Shown piece by piece: positions 25,701 through 38,900 of a stretch of 64,000 nucleotides of DNA. The DNA comes from Tanytarsus gracilentus (lineage: Eukaryota > Arthropoda > Insecta > Diptera > Chironomidae). A model generated the notes under the pieces. The model was not told the origin of the DNA, did not search any database, and saw only the letters and a list, made by a program, of their open reading frames with translations. The position numbers were made by a program, and so were the translations under genes. Each line of letters starts with the position of its first letter. Positions within the stretch are counted from its first letter, which is position 1. The stretch is taken from the NCBI GenBank assembly GCA_038502055.1, contig JAXRKN010000043.1:186001-250000 (forward strand), read 5' to 3'.

Positions 25701-28700
25701 CCCTCGAAGCTTGTAGATTAGAGAGCGATTGTTTCATTCCTCTTCCGACTTGCCAAATTATTGACTCTGCTGGTTGCGATTTAAATGGAAATTCCCCACA
25801 CAATAGCTCATACCATAAAGTGCCAAATGCAAACGTGTCCGAGTTCTTTGAGAAGGGTAAATCTTCGTTGTCTGGTCGCAAAGGTCGTAGCTTACGGATG
25901 AGTTCAGGTGCAAGGTAGCATAGCCATCCATGTGGAATGCCCATTCCTAAGTTGTCCTCATAGGTCAATTTTGTAACACTGAATAGTCCGAAATCAGTAA
26001 TGATGACTTTTTCATTTTCCAAAAAGATATTCTTTGACTTGAGATCTTTGTGAACTATTCCGCGTCGATGTAAGTAGCCCATTCCTAAAGCATAAAAAAT
26101 TATATATGGAATTTAAAAAATTTTAATTAAAAAAAATATTTACCTTGAGATATCTGCTGAGCAATGAGTGTCGTTTTGTTGAGATTAAATTTATCCCTTC
26201 TCAAATGAATGTGCGTATAGAGTGTATTTCCTTTGCACATTGACGTTACTATTGCTAATCTTGGTGGTTTCATGCACGCACCCATAAACAGAACTAAATT
26301 CTCATGTCTTGTGTTCTTAAAAATTGCCACTTCAAGTTTAAATGCTTCAATTGCATGTTCGTCATCTAAAAAGTTCTCCTTGAACAATTTAATAGCCACA
26401 TCGCCATGCCAGTTGCCTCTAAAGACAGTTCCGAATCGTCCTTTGCCAATCATCGGTCCAAGATTTAAATCATCAAAGGGAATGTCCCACTCTTTTAGGG
26501 AAAGACTATTTTGTCTTGGCCAAATATTATCCCGATCTTCAATCGATTCCAATCTTGGAGTCATTCGATCTGATCCGGTGCTCATTGTTTTATCACTTTC
26601 AACACCATTGCTATCGATGCTGCCATTAAGTTTATTCGTAATTTGACCATCAGCCGTTATAATTGGTGAATTCAAAGAGTGATGATGATAGTTGTTGCGC
26701 AAGAATACTGTGCCATTCTTCTCAATTAACTTGGAATGTCCATGCAGCTCAAATTCCGTATCCTCAATGATTGTGTTGGGATAGCTCGAGTAACTATTTA
26801 TGAGGTTGTTGTTCAAATTGTTATGATGATGTGATGACTGAGGAATTGAAGATGCGGAAGAGACTTCCGGAAAGTTGAATTGAGATTTATTTGCGGGTGT
26901 TTGTGGTGGAATTGCAAGTAAAGCTGGACTTGATGGCGATGAGCTATTGCAGCTTGAACCGGCCGAACTGCTATCTGCTCCATGAAATGTAATATTACTA
27001 GAAAGTACACAACATTAATGAGTGATTAGTTACAATTCTTAAATTACACTGGTGGCTCTTACCTATGCATTGGAGGACGCCGTGGCTCTTTTCTTGGCAT
27101 GAGACTGGATGCTCGAAGCGGTAAACTCGGTGATGAGTTTGGCATTCCCAAACCATCCGAGTTGAGATAAATTTTTTTAAATTCATCTACAAATTCCTTG
27201 GGCAATCCGCACGATGGCGGTACGCTAGATTTACAATCCTTATGACAACGGTATTTACATTCGGTACATTTGAAGCCAAAAAACATTTGTTTGTTACATA
27301 GATCACAGGTGCTAGTTGTAAATTTAAATTTTTTTGTGAAGCGATGCTGTATCATGTGTCCCATACCGCGAACTGGCGTGCATGGTGAACGTGGTGGTGC
27401 GGAAGTGTCGCTTATAATGATTGGCGTTGCCACTCCATAGCTTTCGCTCGTATGTTGAATACTGTTCTCGGAATTATTATAGTCGTGCGTTGTAGTGTTA
27501 ATTGGATATTTTGTTCTTGGTGCAGGTATTGGAGCGATTTCATTCTGAGACAAATCGATGCCATTCTGCTGTTTCTGACCTCCTCCATTAATAGACAATT
27601 GTGATTCGTTTGATTTTGATTTGCTCAATCCATCGTACTCGCTCGAGTGCAACGCTTCAATCATGTCTATATCATTATTATTAAGATTATTTGAAGTGGA
27701 GGATGTTCCATTGCTGCTAATACTGCTCCCCATGTCCACTTTATTCATTCCACTTGCACTGCTTAAAATATTGTTATTAATATTATTGTGATGATACTTG
27801 TGAGTCATGATTAGCTTCTTATTGCTTCCCAATGATGATGAATGTGCAGATGGGCTCTGCGGTGGACTTGGTGACGGTGATAGGTTGCTAACTCCAGAGT
27901 TTTCTTCCGGTGAGATCATATTAAGAAGCTTGTCCGAGGACGAGGTCAATGTGCCACTTGTCATCAAACTCGAAGTCGAATTTTGCGTTTCGGGTGGTGA
28001 TAATTCGAGCGGCGATTGAACCATTTCATCGGCTTGAATTAAGCCATCATTTACAATCACAGTTTCCGATAAGTGCCGACATGATCCTATAAGAATACAA
28101 ATTAAATTTTAGAATATTAAAAAGGAGATTAAACTCACGATTGCCGAGGGTAGAAGTTTTTGGTGAAGTTCCCAAGCGAATGTTATTGCGTCGATCCCAT
28201 GAGTCCCAGAACATATCGGAGGGCTCCGTTCCAGCTTTCAAGCACTGCTGATATCGCCTCAAACTATTTATGGCATTCACTAATCGGCGAGGATCTTCAC
28301 ATTGAATAGCATTCGAATGATTGCTCGTTGTCAATATTGCACAAATATCCTCGTCATTCATCTGAAGAAGAGCCTCCAATGTATTTACGTGCCGGATCAC
28401 AGAATTAATTGTTTGTTGGCTTAGTCCCACCACTCGCAACCATTGACGCAAATCATCATTGCAATGTCCCAAATTTTCTGACACCTCTATTGTGACCGCC
28501 GACGACGACGATGATGACATATTTTGTCGATTCAAGAGAAGTTCGCCAAACATTCGCACGAGTTTAGACTCCAAAGTGCGCGTCTCCTGCTGCGTCAAAA
28601 CGCTCGTAGTACATTGTGTTCTCAACCTTTCCAAATGATCGGCTGAAATATCAATTACTTCACGAATTGACTGAATAACTTCGATGCCTTCATCTGCCAT

Positions 28701-29924
28701 CTTCGAAATTTTTACTTCTTCGCAGTTGTCGTACAGTAGAGAAAAAAGGAAAGAGAAAAAAAGAATATCCTTTTTTTCGATGCACAAAATTGGCAATAAT
28801 CACAATGCTTCTCGGAGCAATAACTTTATATCCACTTTATTCGCTCAAATTTGTCGCTTTATGCATCTTAATTTCATTTAAAATTGAACTGTTTTGATAA
28901 AGATAAGAGGAGCGAAAAAAAGTGCAACAAGAAAAAATTATTGTAACTTTTTTGCATCAATTTATGGCTAAATTCTCATTAAATTAAACTTAGATGTTAT
29001 GCTCGTTACTTCATAAAGACAAATTGAAAACTTTAACTAGGTTCTAATTACATAAAAACACATTTTTAGTTTAATCTTTATTTTTTCACTTGTTCTAATA
29101 TTTTTTTCTTGTTCTAAAGCTTTTTTCACTTTGCTCATGCGAGATTTTAGTGGTGTTGGTGAGAGTTATATGCTCTCTCGAGCATTATACTTGGCTGAAA
29201 ACTTTGAGTTTTTTATACCTAAAATGTAATTCTTTCTTTACTCGCGTATTAATGTTGAATTTATTTTCACCACTGAATGTGATTTTTTAATCCTATAGGA
29301 GTTACCGATCGGTATCAAATGGCCGAATGATATTTATGTTAATGGCGATACAAAAATTGGTGGACTCATTGTGAGGTCAACATTGGACGGAGATTTGGTG
29401 ATTTGCGATATTGGTAAAAAAATATTTATTTTATTTCAATTTTATACTCAAAAAAATGTTATTTAATTTTATAGGACTTGGAATTAACTTTACAAACTCA
29501 ACGCCAACCACATGCATCAATGACATCATTGCTGAGCATAATAAAAAGCATTCCAACAACTTAAAACTGCTTTCCTATGAGAAGACACTCGCCATAATTT
29601 TTAATGAGATAGAAAGAATTTTAAATCGTGTTCAGTCGCATGATGCTGAATACTTTTACAATCTTTATTACACATACTGGTTGCATACGTAAGATAAAAG
29701 CAAATTTAAATATGGCAAATCTATAAAGATTCTTTTTTTACAGCGACACTTCAGTTACGGTAATTTCACCAACCGGCCATGAGGAGAATGGCAAAATATT
29801 GGGTATCGATGAGTCCGGATATCTGAAAATTCAATTTTCTAACAACAAAACTGGATCCGTCACACCCGATAATAATTCTTTCGATCTATTGCGTGGTCTT
29901 ATTGTTCCAAAATATCAAGTTTAA
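19701..29924 (+). CDS. Hcs: Holocarboxylase synthetase (biotin-protein ligase)
   Basis: Thirteen exons: 19701-19842, 20041-20208, 20269-20402, 20468-21479, 21656-22034, 22484-22616, 22674-22868, 22919-23101, 23156-23302, 23362-23505, 29299-29413, 29475-29688, 29744-29924. They total 3147 nt (1048 aa). The enzyme activates biotin with ATP and attaches it to acetyl-CoA, pyruvate, propionyl-CoA and methylcrotonyl-CoA carboxylases. The long N-terminal half includes a Lys/Glu/Ser-rich linker, then the PPNVLVYSD region shared with animal HLCS. The catalytic domain shows GKGRGGNKWISPPGC (about 825-840, binds biotinyl-AMP) and IKWPNDIYVNG (the Lys at about 886 contacts biotin). It ends in the small beta domain, KILGIDESGYL. 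The intron between these two motifs is 5.8 kb and encloses ksr on the other strand. Intron 4 holds an AT foldback repeat, and the 57-nt intron 6 is in frame with no stop. The start at 19701 is the first suitable ATG; an upstream non-coding exon cannot be excluded. Confidence 0.92.
21510..21637. repeat. AT-rich foldback (inverted) repeat, copy 1
   Basis: Inside intron 4 of Hcs. The left arm consists of repeats of tctaatta/ttctaatt, the centre is a T-rich loop containing ttaatttttttcttaatttt, and the right arm has the reverse complement units (aattagga, taattaga). It would form one long hairpin. A related element with the same loop sequence in inverted orientation lies at 52192-52404. Confidence 0.8.
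24168..24953. mobile_element. MITE-like element with short terminal inverted repeats and internal 120-bp tandem repeats
   Basis: An 11-bp perfect inverted pair, ATAGCTCCGCT (24168-24178) and AGCGGAGCTAT (24943-24953), bounds about 786 bp of sequence. This stretch is less AT-rich than its surroundings and has no coding capacity. It contains a run of cactttct/ttactttc repeats near 24353-24390 and three tandem copies of a 120-bp unit at about 24561-24926. No clear target-site duplication is visible, so the exact ends are uncertain. It lies in the large intron of Hcs, next to the 3' end of ksr. Confidence 0.65.
24561..24926. repeat. 120-bp tandem repeat, three copies
   Basis: Period exactly 120 bp (24561, 24681, 24801) with only a few differences per unit. 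Each unit carries gaactcgtaattgcatcag or a close variant, atcgattgacatt and ccatcatggacggccagga. It forms the core of the surrounding MITE-like element. Confidence 0.9.
25540..28700 (-). CDS. ksr: Kinase suppressor of Ras (KSR)
   Basis: Four exons: 28139-28700, 27063-28086, 26144-26997, 25540-26084. They total 2985 nt (994 aa, close to other insect KSRs). The protein is a scaffold that brings Raf, MEK and ERK together at the membrane downstream of Ras. Domain order: the KSR-specific CA1/SAM-like N-terminus (MADEGIEVIQSIREVIDISA...), a Ser/Thr/Asn-rich linker, a C1 zinc finger (about 435-485, HRFTKKFKFTTSTCDLCNKQ onwards), an ERK-docking FxFP motif (FNFP, about 568), and the kinase domain (about 700-970). 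Kinase motifs are GKGRFG, VAIK with Lys present, HKDLKSKN in place of HRD (a KSR signature), DFG, and LAPEL. It ends in SRSAESVF, similar to other KSRs. The start is the ATG at 28700; an upstream in-frame extension has no ATG. The gene lies wholly inside intron 10 of Hcs, antisense to it. Confidence 0.95.
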
Positions 29925-32909
29925 ATTATTAAAAGATTAAAATCTTATCGTTATCTACATGTAACCTCATAAAAATATAAAATATTTGAAAATTGAATTG
30001 ATGTACTTAAATGAAAGCTTATAAAAGCTTCTGTGTCGTTACATTGAGCTTTAAATTTATTATATCAAGACAGAGAGGATTGAGAAAAGAAAATTTTAAA
30101 ATATTTATATAGTTGTGGACGAGACAATGAGGATTATCATCATATTTACACGAATTCGCATACCTTGTTGCTTCATGGCAAAGATTTTTTGAATTTATAA
30201 AATATTTAAAGAATTTCATTCAATTTAAACTTGGATTGTTACTATGTACTTCTCTCTCTTTTACTCGAACACTAAATATGCTTTCATATTCTAGATAATA
30301 TGCCTTAAGCATTTTTTGCTGAACTCAAAGCAAATATGAAAAAATGAGAGAGAAAAGATGAAGAAAAATTGTGTGAAAGCGAAAAGAAAGGATTTTAAAG
30401 TGCTTATGAAACTTCCCTCTCATTTCACTTAAGAAGATATAAATGTTGAAAATGTTACATGTAGTCTATATGCTACTATTGCAAATAAAGGAAAATAAAT
30501 AAAGAGATAGATGAAAGGATATTGAGTGTTGAGTTATATTAGAAAAAATTTCCATTGAAAACGAAATGTAATGTGGAGTGACAGCCTGAAAAGTAAGAAT
30601 GCAATGTGATTTATTTTTCTTCAAGCAAAGTGTCATTTAATTTCAGATTCACGTTTTTGAATTATGCAACCTGCTTCCAAATATTTATTTTATTTTATTT
30701 AAATTTTCCTTATTTTCGTTCAAAATAAATAACAACATTTTTTGTTCATGCATATTGAGCATAATTTAAAAGTTTTATAACAGCTTTTCATTTATTCAAC
30801 ATACGTGTATTCTTTTCTTCTTTTTTTCCTTCTCTTGGGCTGAATTGGTGGTGAGGGTTAAGATTTTTTTCTTTCTTTTTTTTTGAGAGCGACTAAAGAA
30901 AAAGATTTTCATATTATTTCTCTGCATTTTTTTATGGGGCGGTGGTGGTAGGTATGTTGGGTAACAGTAATCATAATTTGATTTTTACACAAACTTTCAA
31001 CATTTCCGTTTTTCCCATGATTCACTTCCAATTTGTCATAAACGGTTAATTTTCTCTTTAGAATTTTATTATTTACACTACACTGATATACATCGCATTA
31101 TAACATTTTCATTTTTTTTCTGTTTGTTAATTACCTAATATACTCTTTTTAATTGAAATACTTTTAAACCTTTTATCATCTGATTTTTTAATCATCATCA
31201 AACTTTAGTTTAACTTTTATTCATACCCATAATTTTTTTCATTTTGAAATATATTTTCTTAATTTTTTGTTAACTTGCTGTTTTAAATATTTAATTTTTG
31301 CCTAGGAAAATAAAATTAGACAAAGAATTGAAGAGTGTGAAAAGAGATGAAGCGAGTAAGTGGAAAAAATTGCCTCTAAAATTAAAAATTTGTTTTGCTA
31401 AAATATTTTTCCACTCGTTTCTTTTTCTTTAGTAAATGGACGATATAAATTCATAATTCTCGACTCACTTATCTTCTTCTATATCATCTTTCATATCTTC
31501 GGCTAAAAATATATTTCTCTTCATTTTTCTTCTACTAAATGAGCTCATTCGTGCTTTATTTTTCACCAAAAAATATTCTGACGTAATGTTTGTGTGCATC
31601 CACTAGTAACATTTTTATGGCACCACGTGATGTAAAATTGCGAAGATTGAAGAATGAAATCAATGATTAAATGCCGTGTGAATGTTTCATAATCTTTTTC
31701 GTGTGTCCTCAACCACATTTTTTTATTTAAATAAAAAAACCTTTTTTCTAAATCATTGAGCTTTCAAATTTAAAAATTAAATATTGTCATTTGTTCTTCT
31801 TGATTTTCGTCCTTTAACAAAATCAATTTTGTATTTGAACCAAGAGAATGCGACGCTCATAGTAAAATTTCGTTCGAGTACCTCATCCCTTGGGTTTTTA
31901 TTTGATAGAAACTGAAATTTATTTTCGCATCGTAAAACTTTTTGATTATTTACTTTCTTTTCCGCTTTTATTTATTCTCAAAGTCCTCTTGACGTAGATC
32001 AAACAGCCACAATTTGAACAGAGAGGTCAAAAGGATTTTAAGAAAACATCTTGTAACTAAAATTACATCACGTTCTTCATTTTCACTCTTTAACTTTGTC
32101 TCCACAATATTTTTTCTCGTCTGGCTATGCGGTGATAATAAAACAAAATTGCGGCAAGATGTCAACTTTTGTTTGCAAGAAGAGAATGAGAGAGAGAGAG
32201 AAAATTTCTATGCTACACCAAATTGTAATCATGTATTGAGCACTATATAGTGGGTTAATAGTAATCTTTCGGTGTAAACGTGAGATTGCTCGTAAAAATT
32301 GTAATCTTGTGGTTTTTCTCGATAGCCATTGAAACGAACATAAAAAGGGACAAATTTGAGCGTCTTCATACGAGAGTGGGCTTTTCCCATTCATTTGATT
32401 CGGAAAATTTGTGTTTCATTTTTACTTCGGCGTTGACTTGGAAAATATATTTTTAACCAGTTCAACTTTACGTACATTGTTGTGAGCATTTTTTTGTGAT
32501 GTTCTTGCGAAAGGTAAATATTTTTGAGTACAAATCGGATTAATTTTGTTATTCTCATTCTTTTTTTTGAATTATTTTTGTCATTAATTTTTCGGTATAT
32601 TAAAATGGCAGTTAGTAAATTGTTCATCATATACATTTCTCATGTTCTCTCAATTTTATACACCACGATTTATTTATTTTCATATTTAAATTTTAGTTTA
32701 GTTTAGGTTATGTTTAAAAATTGCCATAGTTATAATGTTTTAGTTTTAGATTCGTCTGTATGTTTCTTGTTGAACATTTCGAAATGCATATCGCGATTTT
32801 TTGACCCTTTTCTCTTGTTCTTTAAATGTTTAATGTATTTTAGTTTAGAGTAAATTTTAACACTAATTATTTATCCATTCACTTTGTTCATATTCAATGT
32901 GATGAAGTT
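29925..32909. other. Convergent intergenic region, Hcs and Nmdar1
   Basis: About 3 kb holding the two 3' UTRs. AT-rich, with an AATAAA-rich stretch near 30483-30505 on the plus strand. No coding exon or RNA gene is recognisable. Open frames such as 32014-32250 lack any similarity or splice context. Confidence 0.45.
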
Positions 32910-35900
32910 TTAGACAACCAGGTGAGATACATTTGAAGCACAGGTTGGTATCGTTGGTTTATGGCGATTTGGTGGTGGTTTTTTGTGGCGATTATTGTAA
33001 ATGTTGCAATCATCTCCATTCCGGCGACTCGTCAAGTCTTGCGCTGACAGTGCTCCGCTATTCCACGCTCTCTCAGGCGGTGCTACGCGATGTGTCAGTG
33101 CGGCATATCGATTCTTATCAACAACTTGACTAATTGATTTCGTGACTGAATTAAGTCCCATATTATACTGCCTTTGCATTGCCAGCGACTGACGAAGGTG
33201 TTTTCTTTTCTAATGGCGTTGAAGGTTGAAGTGTGCAGAGAAAGAAAAAATTAATTATTTAAATTACCATAAATTATTGATATGTACCTCAATTGTTCCT
33301 CTCCATTTGTCTGCCGCGTGTCTCGCAATTTCCAAACGTTTCTGTTTCTTTATTTGATGCTTCTTATATACAACTTCAATTATAATTAAGCCAATACCTG
33401 CAGGAGCAAACAAAAGAATTTTCTCGTTAAACTTTCATACAGCTCGAAACTTTTTTCAATGAGTATTTTACCTCCTATTATTCCTGCACCGACTAAAATA
33501 AACACACCCGCCATGTTCTTTAATCCGAGTGTGTTAGGCGTCTTTTCAAATTGCTCGCATTGTTGCACGTTCCCATGGAAAATCCATTCTCTGTCTAATG
33601 ATTCCATGAACCCGCCTAATTTTTAATGAATGTGGAGGCAGTGAATTAAATTTAATTAATTTTGCTTCTTTTCGAAAAAAAAACTTACTCTCATGAAAAT
33701 CTAGAATGGCAAGAGTTACAGCGTCCGTCCATGGACTACCCTTTTGCAGTCCAATTCCATATCCACTTCTGCCGAATAATTCACCCGCCGTTACTAGCTC
33801 ACAATCCTTTGCTGCCTCATATTCGAGACGAGATGAATCCCATATGAATGCCATGAGTTTACTTTATTTTTTTTGTTGAACATTTGAAATAAAAAAAATA
33901 TTTACATTAATCTCTCAATCTATTTCGCCAACTTTTAATAAACTGAATGGAAAATTGTGAATCCTCTCGAGAATCAACAGAAAAAAAGGAGAGAGCTTAA
34001 CAAAGCATTTACCCATCTTTTACGTCCTGAATCGCTTTCTCTGCTGTATCATAATTGTTTGCTTCCATCGTTCTATACATATTAGAGAGCTCGACTTGCC
34101 GTCTAAAGTACATATCGACCGCGCTTCCCCTTACGGTTGCACAAGTTAAATTTTCCATTGTGTTACGTAATCGTGCGTCATTAATGCCAGATAATTTTGT
34201 TTTCGGACGCTCCAAGACGAGAAAGGCTGCGAGATTGGCAGTGTAGCTAGCAACAATAATCATTGCGAAGCCGGCCCACACCATGCCGAGTACACGTGCG
34301 GAAAAGCTTCTTGGCGTTCCTTCGCCAATGCCACTGTTAAGTAAAACGCCCCATGCGAACCAGATCGCGGAGCTAAGATTTAGGGCATCCTCCTCGGTGC
34401 CATCATTATTTGTCAACTTATAGCGGCCGAAGGGTGAAAATCTGTGAAAGTTGAGTTGTGGAGAGAAAGAAAAAAAAGCTCAAGCATTTAACTACTAAGC
34501 TACAAGCACGCACGCTCACAAAGATATGAATTTTTTTCTGTATGTGGTATGAGATGATGTGATGTTGTGAATGTATTTATAATAAGTAATAATAATAATA
34601 ATAATTAAATTGTGAATCCCAAAAAATGATCATGATGAAGCAATTCTGACACAAATAATTTGTGAGTTTAGGTTAGTGGTTTTGCTCGTATGAAATGTAT
34701 ATGAGTGAAATTATGAGATTGAGTGGTGGTGGTGGTGAAGATAAAAATAGGCATTTAATGTGTGAGAGATGTGATGCTAACCTATCCAACAAGTACAGCA
34801 CTAGAGCCACAACATGAACCGAAACCATAACGAGAATCCACAGGGTATTGCTGAATGGTTGCAAGAAACTCACAAGAGTCGAGCTCCGTGAAGGTTTCTT
34901 TTCCAAAATAGTAATGCCCTGGTATTTAAATGGTTTCGAGAATTCAATAAATTCGGCTCTTTCCGGGTTAATGGTTAGTGGAGCAACTATCAGATCAGCT
35001 CGCTCGCTGACAATTTCTCCAATCAAGCCAGTCCATTCTTTTTTTACGCCGCCCAGTGTGTTGGACAAGTTTTTAATGATGTAATGGCCAAACTGGCCAT
35101 CAGGCGATAATGCTAAATCGAATGTGAAATTAATGCGATCTGATAATGCTCTAAGCAAATCTATGCAATATCCACGACAGCAAAAATAGTTTTCTGTTAA
35201 AAAATAATTTTTTTCAATCAAACATTTGAGTATGATTTGATGAGGAGGGAAGAGAAAAAGAAGAGATATAAAAAATCTGTTATAACTTATTAAATTATTT
35301 CTCGCGTTATCTCATCGCTACTGTAAGCACAAACAACAGCAGCAGGCATGATCATCAATCAAATTCTCATGGCTAAGCATGAGCAGAGAAACTTTTCTTT
35401 ATCCTTTTGAACGACGGGGTTGTGGTAAAAATAAAAGAAGAAAAGGTGTCGAGTAGGAGAGGGTTGGAATTTGGTTGAAAGTTCTCAGGATAAGCTTAGC
35501 GTGTGCATTTATGCGCTGAGGGTACTCTTTTGAGGAGTTAAAAACAAAAAAAGGTAAACCATCTCATGCCTTTCTTCCTCTCTTTAATAAAATTTAAATT
35601 CAGGAGATTTCTCACCAATTCCATCTGTTACGTTAAAATGGGGACAAGGAATTTCGTCAGGCTCACAATCTGCTCGCTCATCTGTTATCTTTCGCACATA
35701 AACAAATGGCTTCTCCTCAATTGTTAGCACTTTGAGATGAGTGGGGATGAAAAATCCTTCTGGTTTCTTTTTGAGCTTTCCAGGCCAAATTATTTCGCTA
35801 TCATTTATTCTTAGTCGCATCTTTTCTTTTTCCTGCTCGTTTGTAGCAAAAAAATAAGAAGAGAAATCAAATTTAATAACTTTCTGCCATTCAAATAAAA

Positions 35901-38900
35901 ACAGAGTCAATCATTTAAACACTCTCAATGCAAATGTTATGTAACTCACTAAAACAGGAAAGAATTTTCTTCTTACCGTATCATAGAAAAAACTCCCAAC
36001 AACCTTCATCACACCCTTCTTTCCAATGTTTATTACATCGTATTCCGCATTAATTCTATCGCCCGAGTCATCGAAGGCCTTGATGTCGTAGAGAGAACAA
36101 ACACACACACACACACACCGAATGAACGATGGAGATGGGGTGTAATATGGCGGTTGTATGCGTTTGGAAGAAAGGATTCATGTGAAAAATGAGATGAGAC
36201 AGAGGATGTTGAAAATTTGTTGGATAAAGAGGGCACAAAATAAAAGATGGAAGAAGATGATAAAGAGAAAATAATTAATATTTAAAAATGTTTCTTCTAT
36301 AATTCTATAAGTACCACTCGACCCGTTTTTCCATGAATATTTCGTGATTTTAAGTAGTGAAAGAGCTTTTTGCCCGTCTCCCAAAACACTCCAGAATCAT
36401 CGCAGTCTTTTGGAGCTTCCGTTATTGTTTCGTTGATCATCATCTCTTTAATTGCATGCGCCAGAACATAGACGCTATCCTGTTAAATAGAAAAAAGCAG
36501 GCAAGCGAAATAAGATTGTAAGATGGTGAAGATTAAAACTAAAGTGGGAATTTTAAATTGAAAATTATTCACGCTCTATTATATAAGCTGTAATATCATT
36601 ATGCTGCACATCATCGCATACCATAAAATTCCTTATTTTCAAATGATACAACATCAGATGCGATCGGAATAATTTTCAATGTAACTTTTCTTTTAAATCA
36701 AGCGTTGACTCACCCTGATATGCTCCGTCTCATTGTCATTGTTCAACTTAAGACCCAGTGTTCCTATTGGCGTATTGTTTGCAAGCAATGCCTGCTCGGT
36801 AACAATCCAGACATGTCCTGTGTCTGTCATATTATAGAGTGCAGCATCGCGAAAAATAACAAAGGCATCATCTTTGCTGTAGGGAGAAGAGAGATAAAAA
36901 GATAAAAATTTCAAGTGATTTTTTTTTAGTAAAAGCACGAATGTGATGTAAATTTAAAACTAAATTTTGCCGCACTTTAAGTGTCAGGGAGACTGTAAAC
37001 ACACAGGCAGATAACAATTTTCCTCCTTTTCGCTGTTCAAAAAAATCAAAAGACGGGAAAATCTGAAACGCTGAAGATAACACTCGAGATAATACGATGA
37101 TACGAAAGTGAGAACTGAATGAAGGCAAATGATGCGGAAATCACTTGCAACACTTTTTTTCCGCTCCACATTTTCCCTCAACACGTAGTGCAGTGGAAGA
37201 ACTTTAATGTGAAATTTTCATTCACTGTCACACTCATAATGTGCTTTTACAATCACTTTGAGCGGAAATTACGAGTCTATAATCATTCATTTTACTTTTT
37301 GCAAGTCTCTAGCTTAAATTTTTCTTCATATATGCAATTGCATCAACATCAGCGTCAGCTCGAAAACATTTTTCTCGATATAAATCGAAGTGTTTACGAT
37401 AATAAAAACGTATAAGTTGTTTACGTTGTTAATGTTGTCGACTTCTGTATATAGTGGCAACGACCGAGAAACGGTTGGAGTCTGTGCATGAAACTTTTTC
37501 CATTCTCGCAATCCAAGAAGGAAAAATCTTGTAAAATATTTCCAAAAAATTAATTCAGGCGCAGAAAACAATATATATAGTTAACTTGTCGATAAAAATT
37601 TGTTACTTAAAGGTCATAAAATTTATTTATACATTCGTTATGTAAAAGTAAAAATTTATATTCCGTTGTCTCATTTTTCATATATAAATTATATCAATAA
37701 CAATTCTTCTTCTCCATCATTCTAATATAACAATATCACTTCGCATATCCTCGAGAAGATTGAAATATATGAGTATATAATATATATCCTTCGATAGGGC
37801 TGATAGAGCTCAGCTTAATAGTAAATATTGGATTCATATAAATAAAATTTGTTACGACTGTAAGCGGAAGACAGAGACGGAAATTTTATTAATTTCCTCT
37901 AAACCGCTCTCGCTCGATTTTACTGGTTGTTGTAAACGCACCACATCTTTGAAAATTTGATGAGGAAATATTGTCGATGTAAATTTCAGATCGATTTAAA
38001 TAAATTCAATTATTTACCACCCATCATATCAATATTCTCTTACATATCTTAACGAGCCAATTTAACGACAGCAGCGATAAATGTTAAAATTACGGAAAAG
38101 CTCTTTCGTGCATCCTCTCATTTAATTCAATGCGATTGGCACTTAAATAGGTTGTGCGATTTTACAGGGTCAATTTGAAAAAGTTGTTTTTATTATTGTG
38201 AAAAGTACAAAAAAATGAAAGGAACAGAAAGCACTTTTTATGGGTGCCTGTAAGCGGCTTTTGAATGTCATTGATAAAATAATTTTTCTTTCTTTCCTAT
38301 TTTTCTAAGGTAACCGGGTAAGAGAGGAAGATGGAAAAGGAAATCAGAGGCAAATCCCATCAATTTAACGACTATATACACTCACTTTGCATAGAGAAGA
38401 TAGACACGAGATTGTGCCGATTTAAGATCAGCCAAGTGTTCTGTAAAGCTCTCCAATTTCGGCTCAAATTCCACAATTGACTCGACATTTGCTCTCACGT
38501 CGATGTCATCGTAGTTTGTTTGTGAGGTTGTTTGAAAACGTCCCAATATTGCTCGACCATCTGTATCGGAACTGTGAATAAAAATCACCTACAAGGGACG
38601 ATGAAATTTAAATAAAAAGAAAATAGAAGTCAGATAAAAGTGGATCATTTGTTTGCTAATAAAAAATCATGCCAAACAGTAAATGTGCGTGTGGGCAAGA
38701 TGAGTAAGTAAGTTGAATGAGATGCTGCTGCTGTTGCTGAATGAAGCAAGAGGGAAAAGGTTAAAATGGTATTATGTGTGCGTATGTGATTTTCTCATTC
38801 CTCGACTATAAATGTATTTCTTTCTACCCGCAAACAGAAATTCTTTTGCGTCAACAAATTTGTGAGTGTGTGTGTTCAGTTATATATGCTTAAAGATCAA

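Noticed and set aside
28701..28796. N-terminal extension of KSR
   Set aside because: No ATG in the extension, and the known KSR N-terminus begins at MADEG.
32014..32250. 78-aa plus-strand open frame between Hcs and Nmdar1
   Set aside because: No signal or domain and overlaps antisense open frames of similar length; typical noise.
36096..36119. (CA)n run next to Nmdar1 exon 6, possibly a regulatory repeat
   Set aside because: Ordinary microsatellite in the intron; no evidence for function from sequence alone.
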